Origin: Rosa chinensis | Taxonomy: Eukaryota; Streptophyta; Magnoliopsida; Rosales; Rosaceae | Reading direction: 5' to 3' | Length of the DNA: 64,000 nucleotides | Assembly: GCF_002994745.2 (NCBI RefSeq) | Contig: NC_037090.1 | Span: forward strand, 38,559,001-38,623,000 | Shown: positions 14,506-26,846 of the stretch, in pieces | How the letters are laid out: every line of letters begins with the position of its first letter | Position numbering within the stretch: position 1 is the stretch's first letter | The notes under the pieces: generated by a model | Database searches by the model: none | Told to the model about the DNA's origin: nothing | Seen by the model: the letters and a program-made list of their open reading frames with translations, nothing else | Position numbers and translations under genes: made by a program

Positions 14506-16677
14506 ACTCTAGCTAAACTATATAAAACCCAAGTTGTTTATTAACTATATGCATTGAAAAATCATAACAAGAATGAACAGAAAGAAAGCTTTAGATATAT
14601 ACTTTGCCTCTGGTTTTGGATTTGAGGCCACCAACTGGAGGTGGAGATTGGTTTCAGAAAGACAGTTTGACAAGGAACTCCCAATGGCGCCAAACACCTC
14701 TTGTTTGCGAGAACCAATGAGCAGGGCATCCAGGGGTCGTTGATTTTGGCCTGAGACAGAGAGTGTTGGGAAGCTTTTGGATTTGGGTTTTGTGATTTTG
14801 AAGGAGGAGAAAGAGGGGTTGGGATTTGGGAGCTTGGGGATGAGGATTTTGGGAGGGTTTAATACTGAGCCATTTGGTTTTGGAGTTTCACTAAAAAGTA
14901 CTATACTTGCGACTACTGAACCAGTAACCAAAGAAAGTAAATGTCAAATAGACAAGAAAAGTACAGTTTATTAAACTATAACCATGACTACCAACCAAAC
15001 CAAGAACATAAACAATTAACTAAAGTGAGGTGATCTTCTATTAAAGTTTTTTTTTTTTTGAGTTGAATGGTGTTACACTTTATTGATAACTAATAAACAG
15101 ATCAAGGAATACATTTCTCAGATTCTATTACATCTTGAATGAAGGAAGGAATATTAGACCAAAAGAAAGCTTGATCAAGATCTACAGCATGAGCTGCCAA
15201 TTTGTGCGCAGCCATGTTTGCCTCTCTTCTAGCATGAATAATTCTGACTTGGTTCACCTCTTTCAAATCTTGTCTGAGGTCCTCATATAACCTTCCAAGA
15301 ATAGAATAATTTTGCAGCTCCTCCTGACACACTTGTTGCTTCAAAACCAAACAATCATTCTCCAAAATTACTGGACATAGACCATGTTCCATCACATAAC
15401 CAAATGCTGCCTTACAAGCCAAGAGCTCGACATGTTCAGCAGACTGAACTCGAGTAAGTCACGCCCATAATTTTGAATAAATAAATTCAAAATCCAAAAC
15501 GCGATAAATTAACAATCCAAAAAGAACACTCAGAAAATTTTCAATTAAATTAAGCAATAAAACCAACTGAGCTCACCAACATCAATACAGACTCGTTCTT
15601 TAGAGTCACATATTAATGTACAAGAGTTTACAAATTAAACTGAATGACAATTCAATAAGTAAACGCACTCACTATACAGCAGAAAAATAAAAATAACGTA
15701 CACTTCTGTCCAAGCTACAACAGCAACCAACCCTTGCTTCGATGACTGTTACTTCGACCTGCACAATAACCCTACACCGTGAAATAGTGCCCCGGGTTGA
15801 AACGACAAACCCAGTAAGCTTTTGCAAGCTCATGTGAGTAAACTTTAATAACCACAAAAACGTCTTTCCAACTAAATCAACACAATGATTAATTCTAACA
15901 ACAAATCCTTTTCTTTTTCTTTTTAAGGAACACACATGTCACACCCGTGACGAATCAAATCATACTAAATGAAAATCGGTAATCCCAGCATAGAATTTTA
16001 GTTCAGGAAATCACCAAAAGTATACAACCAAAACCATAGTAATCCCTGCATATAGTTTAGTTCAGGAGATTACACTTAAAATAGACAATTAGAATGAAAA
16101 GGACAATTGATAAAAAAGTCAAAACAACTCACACTAAAGTCGATGATCACCCATCAACTCCAAATTAAAGTCGATAGTCGATGATCACCCATCAACTTCG
16201 ACTAAAGTAGATGATCACCCATCAACTCCCAATAAATCATTAAGTGATAAAATCATATTAATCCAACTCACAACATAATATGAAACTCATATCCCTCTCG
16301 GACAACAAAAGAAAGCAACCACCCGAAACTCTCTTTCAAAAACACGTGTACTCATGGGCCTCAAGTAACCCCACGCGTCATCCCCATGCATTACAATGGC
16401 AGACAGACTAGAGCTCTAACTGAATCGTAACCTGTCACCTCGGCCAAGGTTCAGCCTTACGATAATAATTGCCTCTGTCATTATTGTGACACCAGATTCG
16501 TAGATCAGAAACTGTCACCACTGTGACACCAGATCCGTAGATCAGAAAACATTTGAACAAAATCCCACGACTCACAAATGTCACACCACAACTTCAAATC
16601 ACTTTTTCAACAATATAAATCATTAAAAGTCTATATATCACAATGCCACACTATCCAAATATATATATTTCAAGTAA

Positions 16678-16703
16678 ATATATATATATATATATATATA
16701 TAT
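16678..16703. repeat. (AT)n microsatellite
   Basis: An uninterrupted AT run of 26 bases, followed shortly by a second shorter AT run near 16712-16722. It lies within the third-family LTR. Confidence 0.9.
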
Positions 16704-17466
16704 TTCACGTACATATATATATACGTAGTCATCCACTCAGGAATGCATACTAATACCAACTATAGTTCATACGTATTAAAACCAAGAAATTCATTTTATA
16801 CTTAAATTCATTTTTTTATCTGTGAACCGTAGCCTTATGAACCGTAGTCGATCGAGTTCATATTATTTCAAACAAATCTTTATTTGCATAAAACGATTTC
16901 ACAATTTAGTAATAAAATGTACGAAAAGTAATTCGGTTCGTAAATGAACCACCTGAGATTTACTCACTCCAAAATCCCGCTGCGTCTTCTCTTACAGCAA
17001 GGATAAGGTATTGAATAGTCTCCGTCAATCACCTAAGGAATGTACTACACAACTTAGTACACGAATCGAAAACAATTAATTGTCGAACCCCCATTTGCAC
17101 TAAAATCTCGAAAGTAATGCCAATAGAGGTGAAACTTCATCCGAGAGCACCCGAGGTCTCCGGAATACTTATACGTTCAATCTATCAAAATTACAAATCG
17201 ATCGGACGGTCGAATCCTCTAGGATAGAAAACCGATCGAACCGAAAACCCTTAAACTTTGAAAATTCATAACTTGCTCATACGATTTCCAAAAATTACAA
17301 ACTATATATTGAAATGATTGTATCGATGTGTAGAATAAAAAGAGAAACAAAAAACTATACCTGGGGTGGCTGGAAATGGCTGCCACAGACGGTGGCAGAG
17401 CCGCCGTCAAACTCAAAATTTGGCCACACTTCCTAAACCAAAAATCTTCTTCTCAACAAGCCCAAT

Positions 17467-19578
17467 TGGTACGCTCAAAGCAAGCATATAATTTAACCCT
17501 GAAAAAGTCATCGTTAGTATATAGTAAATAGGGATCGTTCTATTCTGGGGATTGAGGGTACACCTGTCATTGTAAAACAATTAAATAATTAAAATAAAAA
17601 CAAAGTATAATATTTACACAAATATATACAACTTACGAAATTAAGGGGGGTTTTAGGTTTTCGAAATTTAAAAGAAAGAAATAAAATTAAGTAAATACAA
17701 AAACACAAATACAAGAATGAAACATAAGAAACAAAGATCAAAACCAATTCCATAATCAAATTTGAATCAACCCTACAATTGTTCTTCCAAGTCATGAGAA
17801 AGAAGTTGATCATGTGAAACATTCAAAGCAAACAATTTCCCATATTTTACTTTCCTTTACTAATTAATCTAAGTGAAAGCACAAAGATCAATCCTATCAA
17901 ACATGCAATCAAGGTCTAGAAAGCTAGCAAATCAAGACATGTTCAACGCAATAAACAAGAGAAAAGTTATCAACTTAAGTGCACAACTTAGTATGAATAA
18001 GTTCATCTAATTGCAATCATTTTCAATTAAATTCGATTCTTGTCCAAAACCTTTACTACTTTTGATCTAAGTTCACAAAACTATTAGGTGAATCATAAAC
18101 TTAAATCTAGCACCAATTATATGCAAACCCTAAATGTTTCAAACCATTTAAGACAAACATATAAAAGATATCAATCAAGCAAATTTAATTGAACAATCTC
18201 ATAAAAGCAACTACAGAATCACAATCATAGGAATCGAAATCTCCATTCAATCATAAAATTTCAGTTTCAAACTTTGTTCAAACATTGTTGTTAAATAGAA
18301 CAACTTCATACGAATCAAACAAGGAAAATCAATTACGATTACAAGAAAGAAGGTTGAATTACACCGTGAATGGAGATGGTGATGAAGAACTTGAACGATG
18401 AACTATTGAATCTTGAAAGCAAGCTTCAAAACTCATGGCTTCAAGGTGGATTATGGAGGGTGCTCACGGCTTCTTCTTCCTTCTTCCTCCCTTGCTTGGA
18501 ATCGCAGAAGATGAACTAGAGAATGGAGAGAGAGCTTCACGTTTTAGAGAGTAATTTTCTGAATTGTAGGATATCTAAAACGTATGGAATGAGGGAGTAT
18601 ATATAGGGGCACGACAAAGGCTCTCCAAGCTTCTTGATTCTTCTATTATTTTCCAAGAAATTATAATAAGATGCCACATAACTTCAACCAATAATAATTC
18701 GCCAAGTAAGCCCTATTGTGTTGTCCAACCAATCATAAAACTCCAAAATGATTCCCTAATATATAGTTGCCGAAATTCCATGAATATATTCTAATTTTCT
18801 GTTTTATTTCGGCCAAAATACCTTTAGGGAATGTAGGAATGAACCTAGACGCATTTTGAGCTTTTTCTTGTTGTCCACACTTCTTCTTTCCTTAAAACTC
18901 TCCCTAGAAAATCTCTTGCGTAATCTTTTTATTCTCCCTTTGATTTTCACGCCAACTCTCTCTCTCTCTCTCTCTTGGTATTTCACGGCAAACACTCCAA
19001 GGGTATCTCTTTGCGTCACAAACCCTAAATCCAATGGGCTTTTATGCATTTTGCCGAAAATCCAAATTAATCTAGAGAGTTCTTGGGCCTTGCGTCATCT
19101 TCAAGCCTTGATGATCTCCAACGCTATTTCCATCATTATTTCGATCAAGTTTCTTGGTTAGCTTTGGAATCTTGCTTGGTACACTTTCCTCTTTTGAATA
19201 TGGTTTCCTGGTTGGAACAGGAAAGCTTCATTTCTGCTCATTTGTGTAGCCCTTTGTGTCTTATCCTCACTCCTCTTAACGTTTGCTAGCTCCTCTTTCC
19301 TTTCGTGAGTTCATTTCCACTTTTGAGCTCCGAGGACCTGAAAATAGAAACTATTACTAAAAGTAGAAACTTTCCTAAAACGAAAAATAGAAACTTTCTA
19401 AAAATGAAAAATACAAACTTTCTAAAAGTGAGAAATGAAAACTTTCCTAAACTAAAATCGAAACTTGCTAAAAACAGGAAATAGAAACTTTCCTAAACTA
19501 AAAGGATTCATTTAAGGAAATAACTAAGTAAATATGAGGAAATAACCGTTAAAACGTCGCATTAAAATGCTCCTATCA
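17467..19578 (-). mobile_element. Solo LTR of the Athila-like element, minus strand
   Basis: Read on the minus strand it begins TGATAGGAGCATTTTAATGC at 19578 and ends GAGCGTACCA at 17467. The 5-base duplication CCAAT flanks it perfectly (17462-17466 and 19579-19583). At 2112 bases it matches the LTRs of the large element at 24947-26846 and 58328-60416 along its whole length, including the ATCCCCCTTAATTTCG and GAATAGAACGATCC phrases and a TATATATA box (18598-18605). There is no internal domain, so it is a solo LTR. Its intact 3' end defines the LTR border that the 24947 copy has lost. Confidence 0.93.
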
Positions 19579-20632
19579 CCAATAACATTCATAACTAGCA
19601 CAAAGTCAGAATCAAAGCCATTTGGCCGGAATTTACCTCGCAAGGTTTGAAAACAAATGAACCCTAGATTCCCAATATTCCAAATTCGAGCTCCACAGGT
19701 TGAATCGTTGCAAGCCACCTTGGGAGAAAGCTTCTACATCCTCTGGGCTTCAAAAACCCCCAAGAATCACCGACTTAGGTGGCCGGAATCATGAGCTCCG
19801 ATCTGGGCGATTTGCAGGGCCGCTGCCATTCTTTCCATCCTTGTAGCGCCATCCACAGCTCAACCCAGGTTGAAATCTTCTACAGAACTAGAGAGGGGAA
19901 CGAGGCGAAGTGAATGGAACTTGTGGTGTGGCCAACGGTTGCTGGACAGCGGAGAAAGAAGCGGGCCAAGTCGGCTGGACGGAAACTGGGTCGGGCTGAA
20001 AAGAGAGAAAAAGTTTCCCGATTTGGAAACTTCTGAATTTTTTTTCCTATTTAACCAAAATGGGAACTTTTTCCAAAGGTCATAACTTCTTCATACGAAC
20101 TCCGATTTTCACGTTCCACATGTCCATGAACTCGTATTGACGCACTCTACAATTTTTATGAAGGAAGTTTTTATAGAATCCTAACGTATAAAAAGTCAAC
20201 CTTCGCACCCCCCCTTAAACCATACATTTCGAATAATTAATCGTCCGAAATACTTCCACTCGATTTACGATCCTCTAAATCATACCAATGAACACTTTAA
20301 TAATTGCCGAAGCATTTAGGAATTAATAACAAATTTTCGGGGTATTACAACTACCTTCCCCACTGCTCCCGAAAAATTCCCTTGAGAGTCACGGACTAAG
20401 AAACCAATCGCTGCTTTGCCAGAGCTCGGACTAAAAGCTCCATCAAAATTCACCTTCAACCAATCCATAGGAGGGCACTGCCACTTCAAAATTTTCCTAG
20501 TTCCCTGAGAACCATGTAATTTTGTATTGTGGAAAATTAAATTACCCAATCTGACATAAGACATGAGAGCTATATCACGAGCTAAAGTGATTTTGTTTTC
20601 CCATACCCTATCATTCCTTTCTTTCTATTAAA

Positions 20633-21864
20633 CTTAATACAGCTAAAAAATTCCAGTTGTGTGGTGTATTGGTTAGTACGTGTGGGTACTTATTCGTTGG
20701 TTAGCAACATTATCTGCTTTTGCCAATATTATTTTCTTGAGTTTTTATAGGTCTTATGGGTACTTATGTACTGAGAAAAGGTCATTTCTTCATGATTGAT
20801 ATTAGTTAATTGTTATTTCATGTTACACTAGGCTTACTGATCGATGATTCCTGTACAGCACAGCGTGACATGAGGCATCTGGAACTGTCAACATGAATGG
20901 ATGTTTAATCTTAGCTACAGAAGATGGGTCTACAGCTGAAATTATTGAAGAAATGGGGCATAGAACTTGGTAAGTATTGTCTAAGGTTATACTCAAGGGT
21001 GCAATTATGCATGCATTGGTTTTTCCTCAATGATCAGATGACCTGTGGTTGAATACATTGAGATTTTGTGAAAAACAGAATGGCCTAGCAAGGTTTTCTA
21101 TCATGTTATGTAAGATAAGAAATCATAGTCTGATCTTATTCTTACATTGATTCTCTTATATGTATTCACTCCAGTGAAAAGCTCATGTAGAACAAATTTA
21201 CACTTCTTCCTTTGTTTGCCAGTAACATTGCAGGGGTTATGGAAGATAAATTTAAGCTATCTCAAGACAACATAGAACTCGATTTAGCAACTAACAATTT
21301 AGGTCTGTTACCTACAAATTTTTGCAAGGTTGTTTTCTAGAAGCTGTTATTATGAATCTATACATTTGTTACTTGAACCATCCAATTGCAATATGCAAGC
21401 TAGGTCATTTTCTTCTCACATATCTTTTGTTGGAGAAAGCGGCATAGAGGGGAGAATTATTAATATATCATCACTTAGCCATACATATATACACTACAAA
21501 GGAATTCATTTTGATAGTATTAATGACGAACATGAATCATACCAGCAGTAGTGGAGAAAGCCATCGATTTTGTAGCAAGCTCTTTTGTGATCCTCTCAAC
21601 TTAGAAGCTATTATCTATGGGGTTGGAACTATATGCTTGTGTGTCTAGGAGAGGTCACATGGACCTTGTATTTATATTGTACAGAACAATGAATACCTGC
21701 CCATAACAGGTTGCTTAATATCATTATTATTGTATCTAACAAAATATATCTGATATATTCTTGCTTGGTTACCAAGCCATTTAGATTCCCAATTGTAAAT
21801 ATTAGATTCACAAATAAATACAAAATCATGGAATAGGTTTTCTCATATTATCTCAGATTACTCA
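20633..21864. other. Unassigned DNA between the LINE and solo LTR 3
   Basis: No gene that I can name. Two short stretches look exon-like on the plus strand. Around 20893-20970 the frame reads MNGCLILATEDGSTAEIIEE. Around 21226-21302, after a TGCCAGTAACATTGCAG-like acceptor context, it reads IAGVMEDKFKLSQDNIELDL. They may belong to a decayed host gene that I do not recognise. Confidence 0.35.
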
Positions 21865-21869
21865 CTTTA

Positions 21870-24390
21870 TGTTACGTCCCGAACTTAGAATTAACGATTT
21901 ACTCACTATTTAGACGATAAATGTCGACTACTATCAATTTTTACTTTTTATCGATACTTTAGTGGCCCTAAAAGGTTGACTTTTTTTCGGGGCCGTTTAT
22001 GAGAAAATTTCCTTCATGAAAGTTGTAGAGGACTTTAAACCGAGCACGTGCATATGTGGTGCGTAAAAATTGGACTTAGTATGTGAAAGTTATGGAAGAA
22101 AATGTAAAAGTTACTGTTCATGGTAATTAATATATATATGGAAGTTACTGTTGGTAGATTTCCATTTTCGGAAATTCTACCTAGCCAGCTCGGTAACTCT
22201 CTCCTCTTCTTCCCCGATTCTTCCTCCCCTTCGGCCCTGTTTTTCTTCCTTCGATTTCTTCCCCCTCCGGCCTATCCACGACGAAATTCAGGCATCCCCA
22301 AGCTCGTCTCCTCCCCCTGCATACGTGGTGGTGTTTTGCAGAGTTTTGGCCGGAGGAGCTCGATTTTGAGCTGGGAAGATTACTGTAGCAATTTGTGGTT
22401 TTTTCCGATTTCCGGCGATTCCGGCCATCTCCAGTCACCAAACCGGCGTAGAAGGTTCGGCTTTTGACGGAGATCATTTTGCCCCTAGCCTCGAGCCAAG
22501 ATTTGCCATGTCTTGCCGTGTAGAGGTCGAATCGACAATTTCAATCCCTAGGGTTCTTGAGTTTTCTGGGTGGGTTTTCTTCACCGGCCGGATTCGACTA
22601 TTTCAAGGTAAAATTTGGATGTGTTTTAGTTGAGAAAAATGATCAGTGTGTTGAGTTGTTGCTGTACATGGAATTTGGCAGCCGGTTGTGGAGGTTGGTA
22701 CCAGCGCGTGAGAAGGTGTTTGGCATGTCTTTAACTTCTGTTGTTGAGCTAAATAATCAATTATACATTTAGTTTTCATAATTACATCTTTGGGATAGAA
22801 TTGGAGAAGAGTGAGTATGGATTTCGATGTTTGTTCAAGGGTAGAAATTGTTAATTGAATTACGAGGAATCCATCCATCGGATTTCCTTGATTCTGCCCT
22901 AAAGCCCATACATTAAGGGAATGACATTAGTGAAGAAGAGTAGGAGGTTTTGGGCATATAAAGACAATGTTAGGGTTTGGTTTTATTTATATTGTAATTT
23001 AATTTTCCATCCAGAAATTATGGGTTCACGAACGTTATATTGTACAGGACGTGAGGAGGATTCCCTGGAGGAGGGTTCGGATCGGCGGCAGGCTTAGCCG
23101 TACACTGTGAGTGGACGCTTGATTTTAAAATAATGCATGCAATTAATTTTCTTAAGCGAGGCAGTTTATTTTGGTCTTGATTAATTACTCGATATAATTG
23201 ACTTGGACTTTTGAATCGAGAAATTTGATGCTTGATTTGAGACTCATAATTTATGCTGAAACTTTTGGTTGAGTTATTATGCCTTGGTATTTTTCGAAAA
23301 TGTATTAGATTTGAATATCAATTCTTGAGCTTTTAAGAGAAATCCGGAAATGGAGTTTCCTTCAAGAGATTTACGTCTATTTATTATTTCCGCTTAATTT
23401 ACTTATCGATTGAGAATATTCTTGGGTGTGCGGGGTCACACCATTAGCTCTTATATTCTCCTTGCGAAGTATTGGGGAAGCCCTTCTATTCTAGATTTTT
23501 TAGTGATTTTAATCCACCATACCTGGGTCGCTATATTATATTGCTAGCTAGCCTATTAGTACTCCTCCCCACTTACTATGTGTTTGTGGGTGAGTAGAGC
23601 AGAGCATGGGATGCTCAAGAGTGTGGGACACTCCGACCTGAGCCTGGGAGGCTCCCTTTTTATTTGTATGGTGAAAACGCTTTCCCCATACTCTTTATTG
23701 ATTTTTGACTAGCGGGGCTAGTCCAGTTTCCACTTATACCAGCGGGGCTGGCTTGGTTTTACGAAATACTTGTTTCTAAAGATAATTGTCTTTATTCATA
23801 TTGCATGCATCGGATTTTATTGAAATAAATGTGGGAAAGTATAAACTCTTTTTCCGTTGTGCTTATTTATTTTGTCCACTCACGCTAACGTTTTTATGTA
23901 CTTTCCCCTGGGCCCTTTGGTTTCAATTGCCCAGATTGCAGCGTTGCTGACCGGCTTAGGAGTTGAGGCTAGCACCAACATTGCCATCTATCCTCAGTAG
24001 GTTATTTATTAACCTACTTTACGTATCATGCTTAAATTGTGTTCTTTAGATTGCTCTGATTACCTTGGAAGGATGGATTTATACATTTGTATAATTATGA
24101 GTGTATGGGGATTGTATAATATTGGAGAAAGTAAAAAGATTTGACTTGCTGGATTGTATTTTATATAAGTGGTTATGTTTGTGTAGTACGGTGTTTATAC
24201 TTGGAAATTTGCAGATTGTTGCTAGGAAGCAGGGTGGCTTCAAGCATTGAATTTTATTTATACCTAGAAGTGTTTTTCAACAGGTTTGGATTGTCCACTT
24301 TTAAGGGAAGTTCTGTCGAATTTTCTCGAAAAGTGGGCCCCGCAGGTCCATCTTGGAGTTAGGGGGGTAATTCCGGGGTGGGTCCTAACA
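21870..24390 (+). mobile_element. Solo LTR 3, family TGTWACGTCCCG
   Basis: Starts TGTTACGTCCCGAAC and ends GGTGGGTCCTAACA, flanked by the 5-base duplication CTTTA (21865-21869 and 24391-24395). It is 2521 bases with no coding domain. Its second half matches solo LTR 2, including five tandemly spaced perfect hairpins with GGG loops between 23602 and 23751. It abuts the hAT transposase remnant. Confidence 0.9.
23602..23751. repeat. Cluster of five GGG-loop hairpins in solo LTR 3
   Basis: Five short perfect inverted repeats, each with a GGG loop: GAGCATGGGATGCTC (23602-23616), GAGTGTGGGACACTC (23619-23633), GAGCCTGGGAGGCTC (23640-23654), GACTAGCGGGGCTAGTC (23707-23723) and CCAGCGGGGCTGG (23739-23751). 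The same stems occur as reverse complements in solo LTR 2 (for example 12736-12750 and 12774-12788). The stems differ from each other but the loop is constant. Function unknown. Confidence 0.9.
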
Positions 24391-24442
24391 CTTTAGGTAA
24401 CGATAGTTATTACACTTGATATGAATTCATTAGATGTTCGTA

Positions 24443-24946
24443 TCAAGTCTTACACAAGACTCCATTCGTATCGGATTCAAAGTCATAGTCCTCCTCATCT
24501 CCTTCCTCTTCCGTGTCCTCATCCGATACAAAATCTTCATCATGAAGCTCTCTAACCTTGACATTTCTAGAACTTCTCTTAGACCTACTACCCACTCTCG
24601 AAGCCTCTTCAACTTCACAAGTGACATCCGACCATGTTCTACATCACCACCATCAATAATCCACTTTTGAGGCTTACTAGCTTCATTATCAAGTAACACA
24701 TCTAATCCCAACTCTTTCTCCCTTTTTCTTTTTGTTGATGAGCTTGGCATTGCATTGGACATAGACTAAATTGTTCAACCTTGAAGCATGTAGTCTATTC
24801 TTTTTCTTTGTGTGAACATAATAAATATCATGCCTAGTAATTTCACAAAATATTTTTAATTTCTTACCCAGATCATACTTGTTATCATTGTTAGCACATC
24901 CTAATGTAGCCAAAGCTCTTCCAAATCCACCATCTTTGTTCTTATA
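24443..24946 (-). pseudogene. hAT transposase, 3' part (separated from its 5' part by 35 kb)
   Basis: The minus-strand frame resumes with YKNKDGGFGRALATLGCANND, then HTKKKNRLHASRLNNLVYVQ, then an acidic tail (HDEDFVSDEDTEEEGDE) to a TGA at 24443-24445. These are the C-terminal dimerisation region and tail of a BED-finger/DUF659 hAT transposase. The usual WW motif between the first two blocks is lost or scrambled, and the frame shifts twice. The 5' part lies at 60417-62113. The two are joined exactly by removing the Athila-like element and one copy of the TTATA duplication. Confidence 0.85.
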
Positions 24947-26846
24947 TGATAGGAGCATTTTAATGCAACGTTTTAACTGTTATTTCCTCATATTTACTTA
25001 GTTATTTCCTTAAATGAATCCTTTTAATTTAGGAAAGTTTCCATTTCTTACTTATAGGAAGTTTCCATTTTTCATTTTTGGAAAGTTTCTATTTTTAGTA
25101 ATAGTTTCTATTTTCAGTCCTTGGAGCAAACAAGTGGAAATGAACTCAAGAAAGGAAAGAGGAGCTAGCCAACGTTGAGAGGAGTTAAGACAAGAGGCAA
25201 AGGGCTGCAGAAATGAAGAAATGAAGTTTCCCTGTTCCAACCAGGAAACCCTGTTCAAAAGAAGAAAGTGTATCAAGCAAGATTTCGGAGCCAACCAAGA
25301 AACTTGATCGAAATAATGAAGGAATGACGTTGGTGACAACATGGCTTGAAGATGACGCAACTGGTCTAAAAACTCTATGGATTAAATTGGATTTTCGGCA
25401 AAATGGATAAAACCCCATGGAAATTAGGGTTTTGTGACGTCAAGAGATATTTTTTGGGATGACTTTTGTGTTTTTCAATGAAAGAGAGATAGAGATGGCG
25501 TGAAAATCAAGAAGAGAATAAAGAGATTACGTTGGAGAAGATTTAGGGAGAGTTTTAAGGTAAGAAGAAGTGTGTGCAACAAGAAAAAGGTCCAAAACAA
25601 GTCTAGGTTCATCCCTAAATTCCCTAAAGGAATTTTGGCTGAAATTCATGAAGAAAATCAGAAAATCCTTATATAATTTCGGCAATAATATATAATGAAG
25701 GGATTTAGACTTATTTTGGAGAGTTTTGATTGGTTGGACAACACAATAGGGCTTACATGGAAATTTTTGATTGGTTGGAGTTATGTGGCATTTTATTATA
25801 AATCCTTGGAAAATCATAGAAGAATCAAGAAGCTTGGAGATCCCTTACCGTTCCCCTATATATACCCCCTCATATGTTGACGTTTGATGCACCTCATAAT
25901 TCAGAAATTTCTCTCCATAACGTCAAGACTCTCTCCATCCTCTAGTTCACTTTCAACGTTTCAAGCAAGGAAGAAGAAGAGAAGAAGAAGCCGTGAACAT
26001 CATCATCCATCATCCACCTTGAAGACTTGCTTCCAAGATTCAAGACTCCATAACGTCAACTTCTCCATCCCCATCTCCATCTCACGGTGTAATTCGTCCT
26101 CTTTCTTTGTAACCTTGTTTGATTTTCTTTGGAATTGTTTCTAGTTGACAATAATGTTTGAACAAAGTTTAAATCCGAATTCTTATGATTGAATGAAAAT
26201 TTTGATTCCTATGATTGTGATTCTATAGTTGCTTTTGTGAGATTGTTCAATTAAATTTACTTGATTGATATCTTTTATATGTTTGTTTTAATTGGTTCGA
26301 AACTTTTAGGGTTTGCATATAATTGATGCTAGATTTAAGTTTATGATTCACCTAATAGTTTTGTGAACTTGAGTCAAAAGTAGTAAAGGCTTTGGACAAA
26401 AGTCAAATTTAATTGAAAAGGATTGCAAATAGATGAACTTTTTCATACTAGGTTGTGCACTTAAGTTGATAACCTTTCTCTATGTGTTTTGCGTTGAACA
26501 TGTTTTGATTAGCTAGCTTTCTAGAATTTGATTGCATGTTTGATAGGATTGATCTATGTGCTTTCTCTTAGATTAGTTAGTGAAGGAAAGTAAAATATGG
26601 AAAATCATTGGCTTCAAATGTTTTAGATGATCAACATGTTTCTCATGACTTAGAAGAACAATTGTAGGGTTTGAATCGAATTTGATGTTTGGAATGGGTT
26701 TGATCTTTGTTTCTTGCATTTTCACCTTTGTATATGTGTTTTTGTATTTTCTTAATTTTATTTCTTTTAATTTTCGAAACCTAAAACCTAAATCCCCCTT
26801 AATTTCGTAATTAGTATATATTCTTGTAAATATTATACTTTGTGTT
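24947..26846 (+). repeat. 5' LTR of the Athila-like element, 3' end lost
   Basis: Collinear with 58328-60416 from TGATAGGAGC through TATTATACTTTGTGTT, where similarity stops at about 26846. The last about 115 bases (present in the 3' LTR and the solo copy) and the primer-binding site are missing, replaced by captured-gene sequence. A TATATATA box lies at 25857-25864. The (GA)n tract expanded in the 3' LTR is only a few units long here. Confidence 0.92.

Larger units (their letters stand above)
5293..14931 (-). pseudogene. PUR7: SAICAR synthase (plastid PUR7-type) pseudogene, introns retained
   Basis: The gene for phosphoribosylaminoimidazole-succinocarboxamide synthase, which joins CAIR and aspartate in purine synthesis in plastids. 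Twelve exons are recognisable on the minus strand: 14603-14931 (Ser/Pro/Lys-rich transit peptide, then NQRPLDALL), 11948-11985 plus 9165-9233 (VRDVYDCGDYLV...MVTTDRQSSFDRIL), 8852-8980, 8170-8267, 8018-8095, 7671-7750, 7045-7134 (EHGLILVDTKYEFGKGHDGS), 6852-6936 (PDSSRYWIAHTYEE), 6692-6742 (WFKDHCNPYEDE), 6572-6618, 5431-5488 and 5293-5352 (HDRISRNVAQALSSLK, stop). Most have GT/AG borders. It is dead: a 2.7 kb solo LTR sits inside exon 2; frameshifts occur at the end of exon 1, in the 8852-8980 exon and near 8065 (about 11 bases lost); an in-frame TAA lies in 5431-5488. Intron retention shows this is a DNA copy or a decayed original locus, not a retrocopy. Confidence 0.9.
15455..20349 (-). mobile_element. 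Solo LTR of a third family (TGTAATACCCCG) inside the LINE
   Basis: On the minus strand it starts TGTAATACCCCG at 20349, directly after the RNase H codons for GKVV. It ends near 15455 with GGGCGTGACT, after which the RNase H frame resumes with QSAEHVE. The right border carries ACTAC; the left shows ACTCG, so the duplication has decayed and the left end is uncertain by a few bases. Removing the nested 17467-19578 element leaves about 2.8 kb without gag or pol. Confidence 0.65.
15046..20622 (-). mobile_element. LINE remnant with RNase H domain, split by nested LTRs
   Basis: The minus strand carries a reverse-transcriptase-associated RNase H domain in two pieces. 20349-20565 encodes WLKVNFDGAF...IGFLVRDSQG (first catalytic Asp region) and 15102-15448 encodes AEHVELLACKAAF...LENDCLVL...HARREANMAAHKLA, ending in a poly(A) tail (T run at 15048-15059). 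The sequence TTCTATTAAA occurs at both borders (15036-15045 and 20623-20632) as a target duplication. The reverse transcriptase and endonuclease are absent, so it is a 5'-truncated LINE of the plant type with a C-terminal RNase H. It was later cut by the LTR at 15455-20349. Confidence 0.82.

Noticed and set aside
24947..26846. Independent solo LTR with its own target duplication
   Set aside because: The flanks TTATA pair with 60417-60421 and rejoin the hAT frame, so this is the 5' LTR of the large element.
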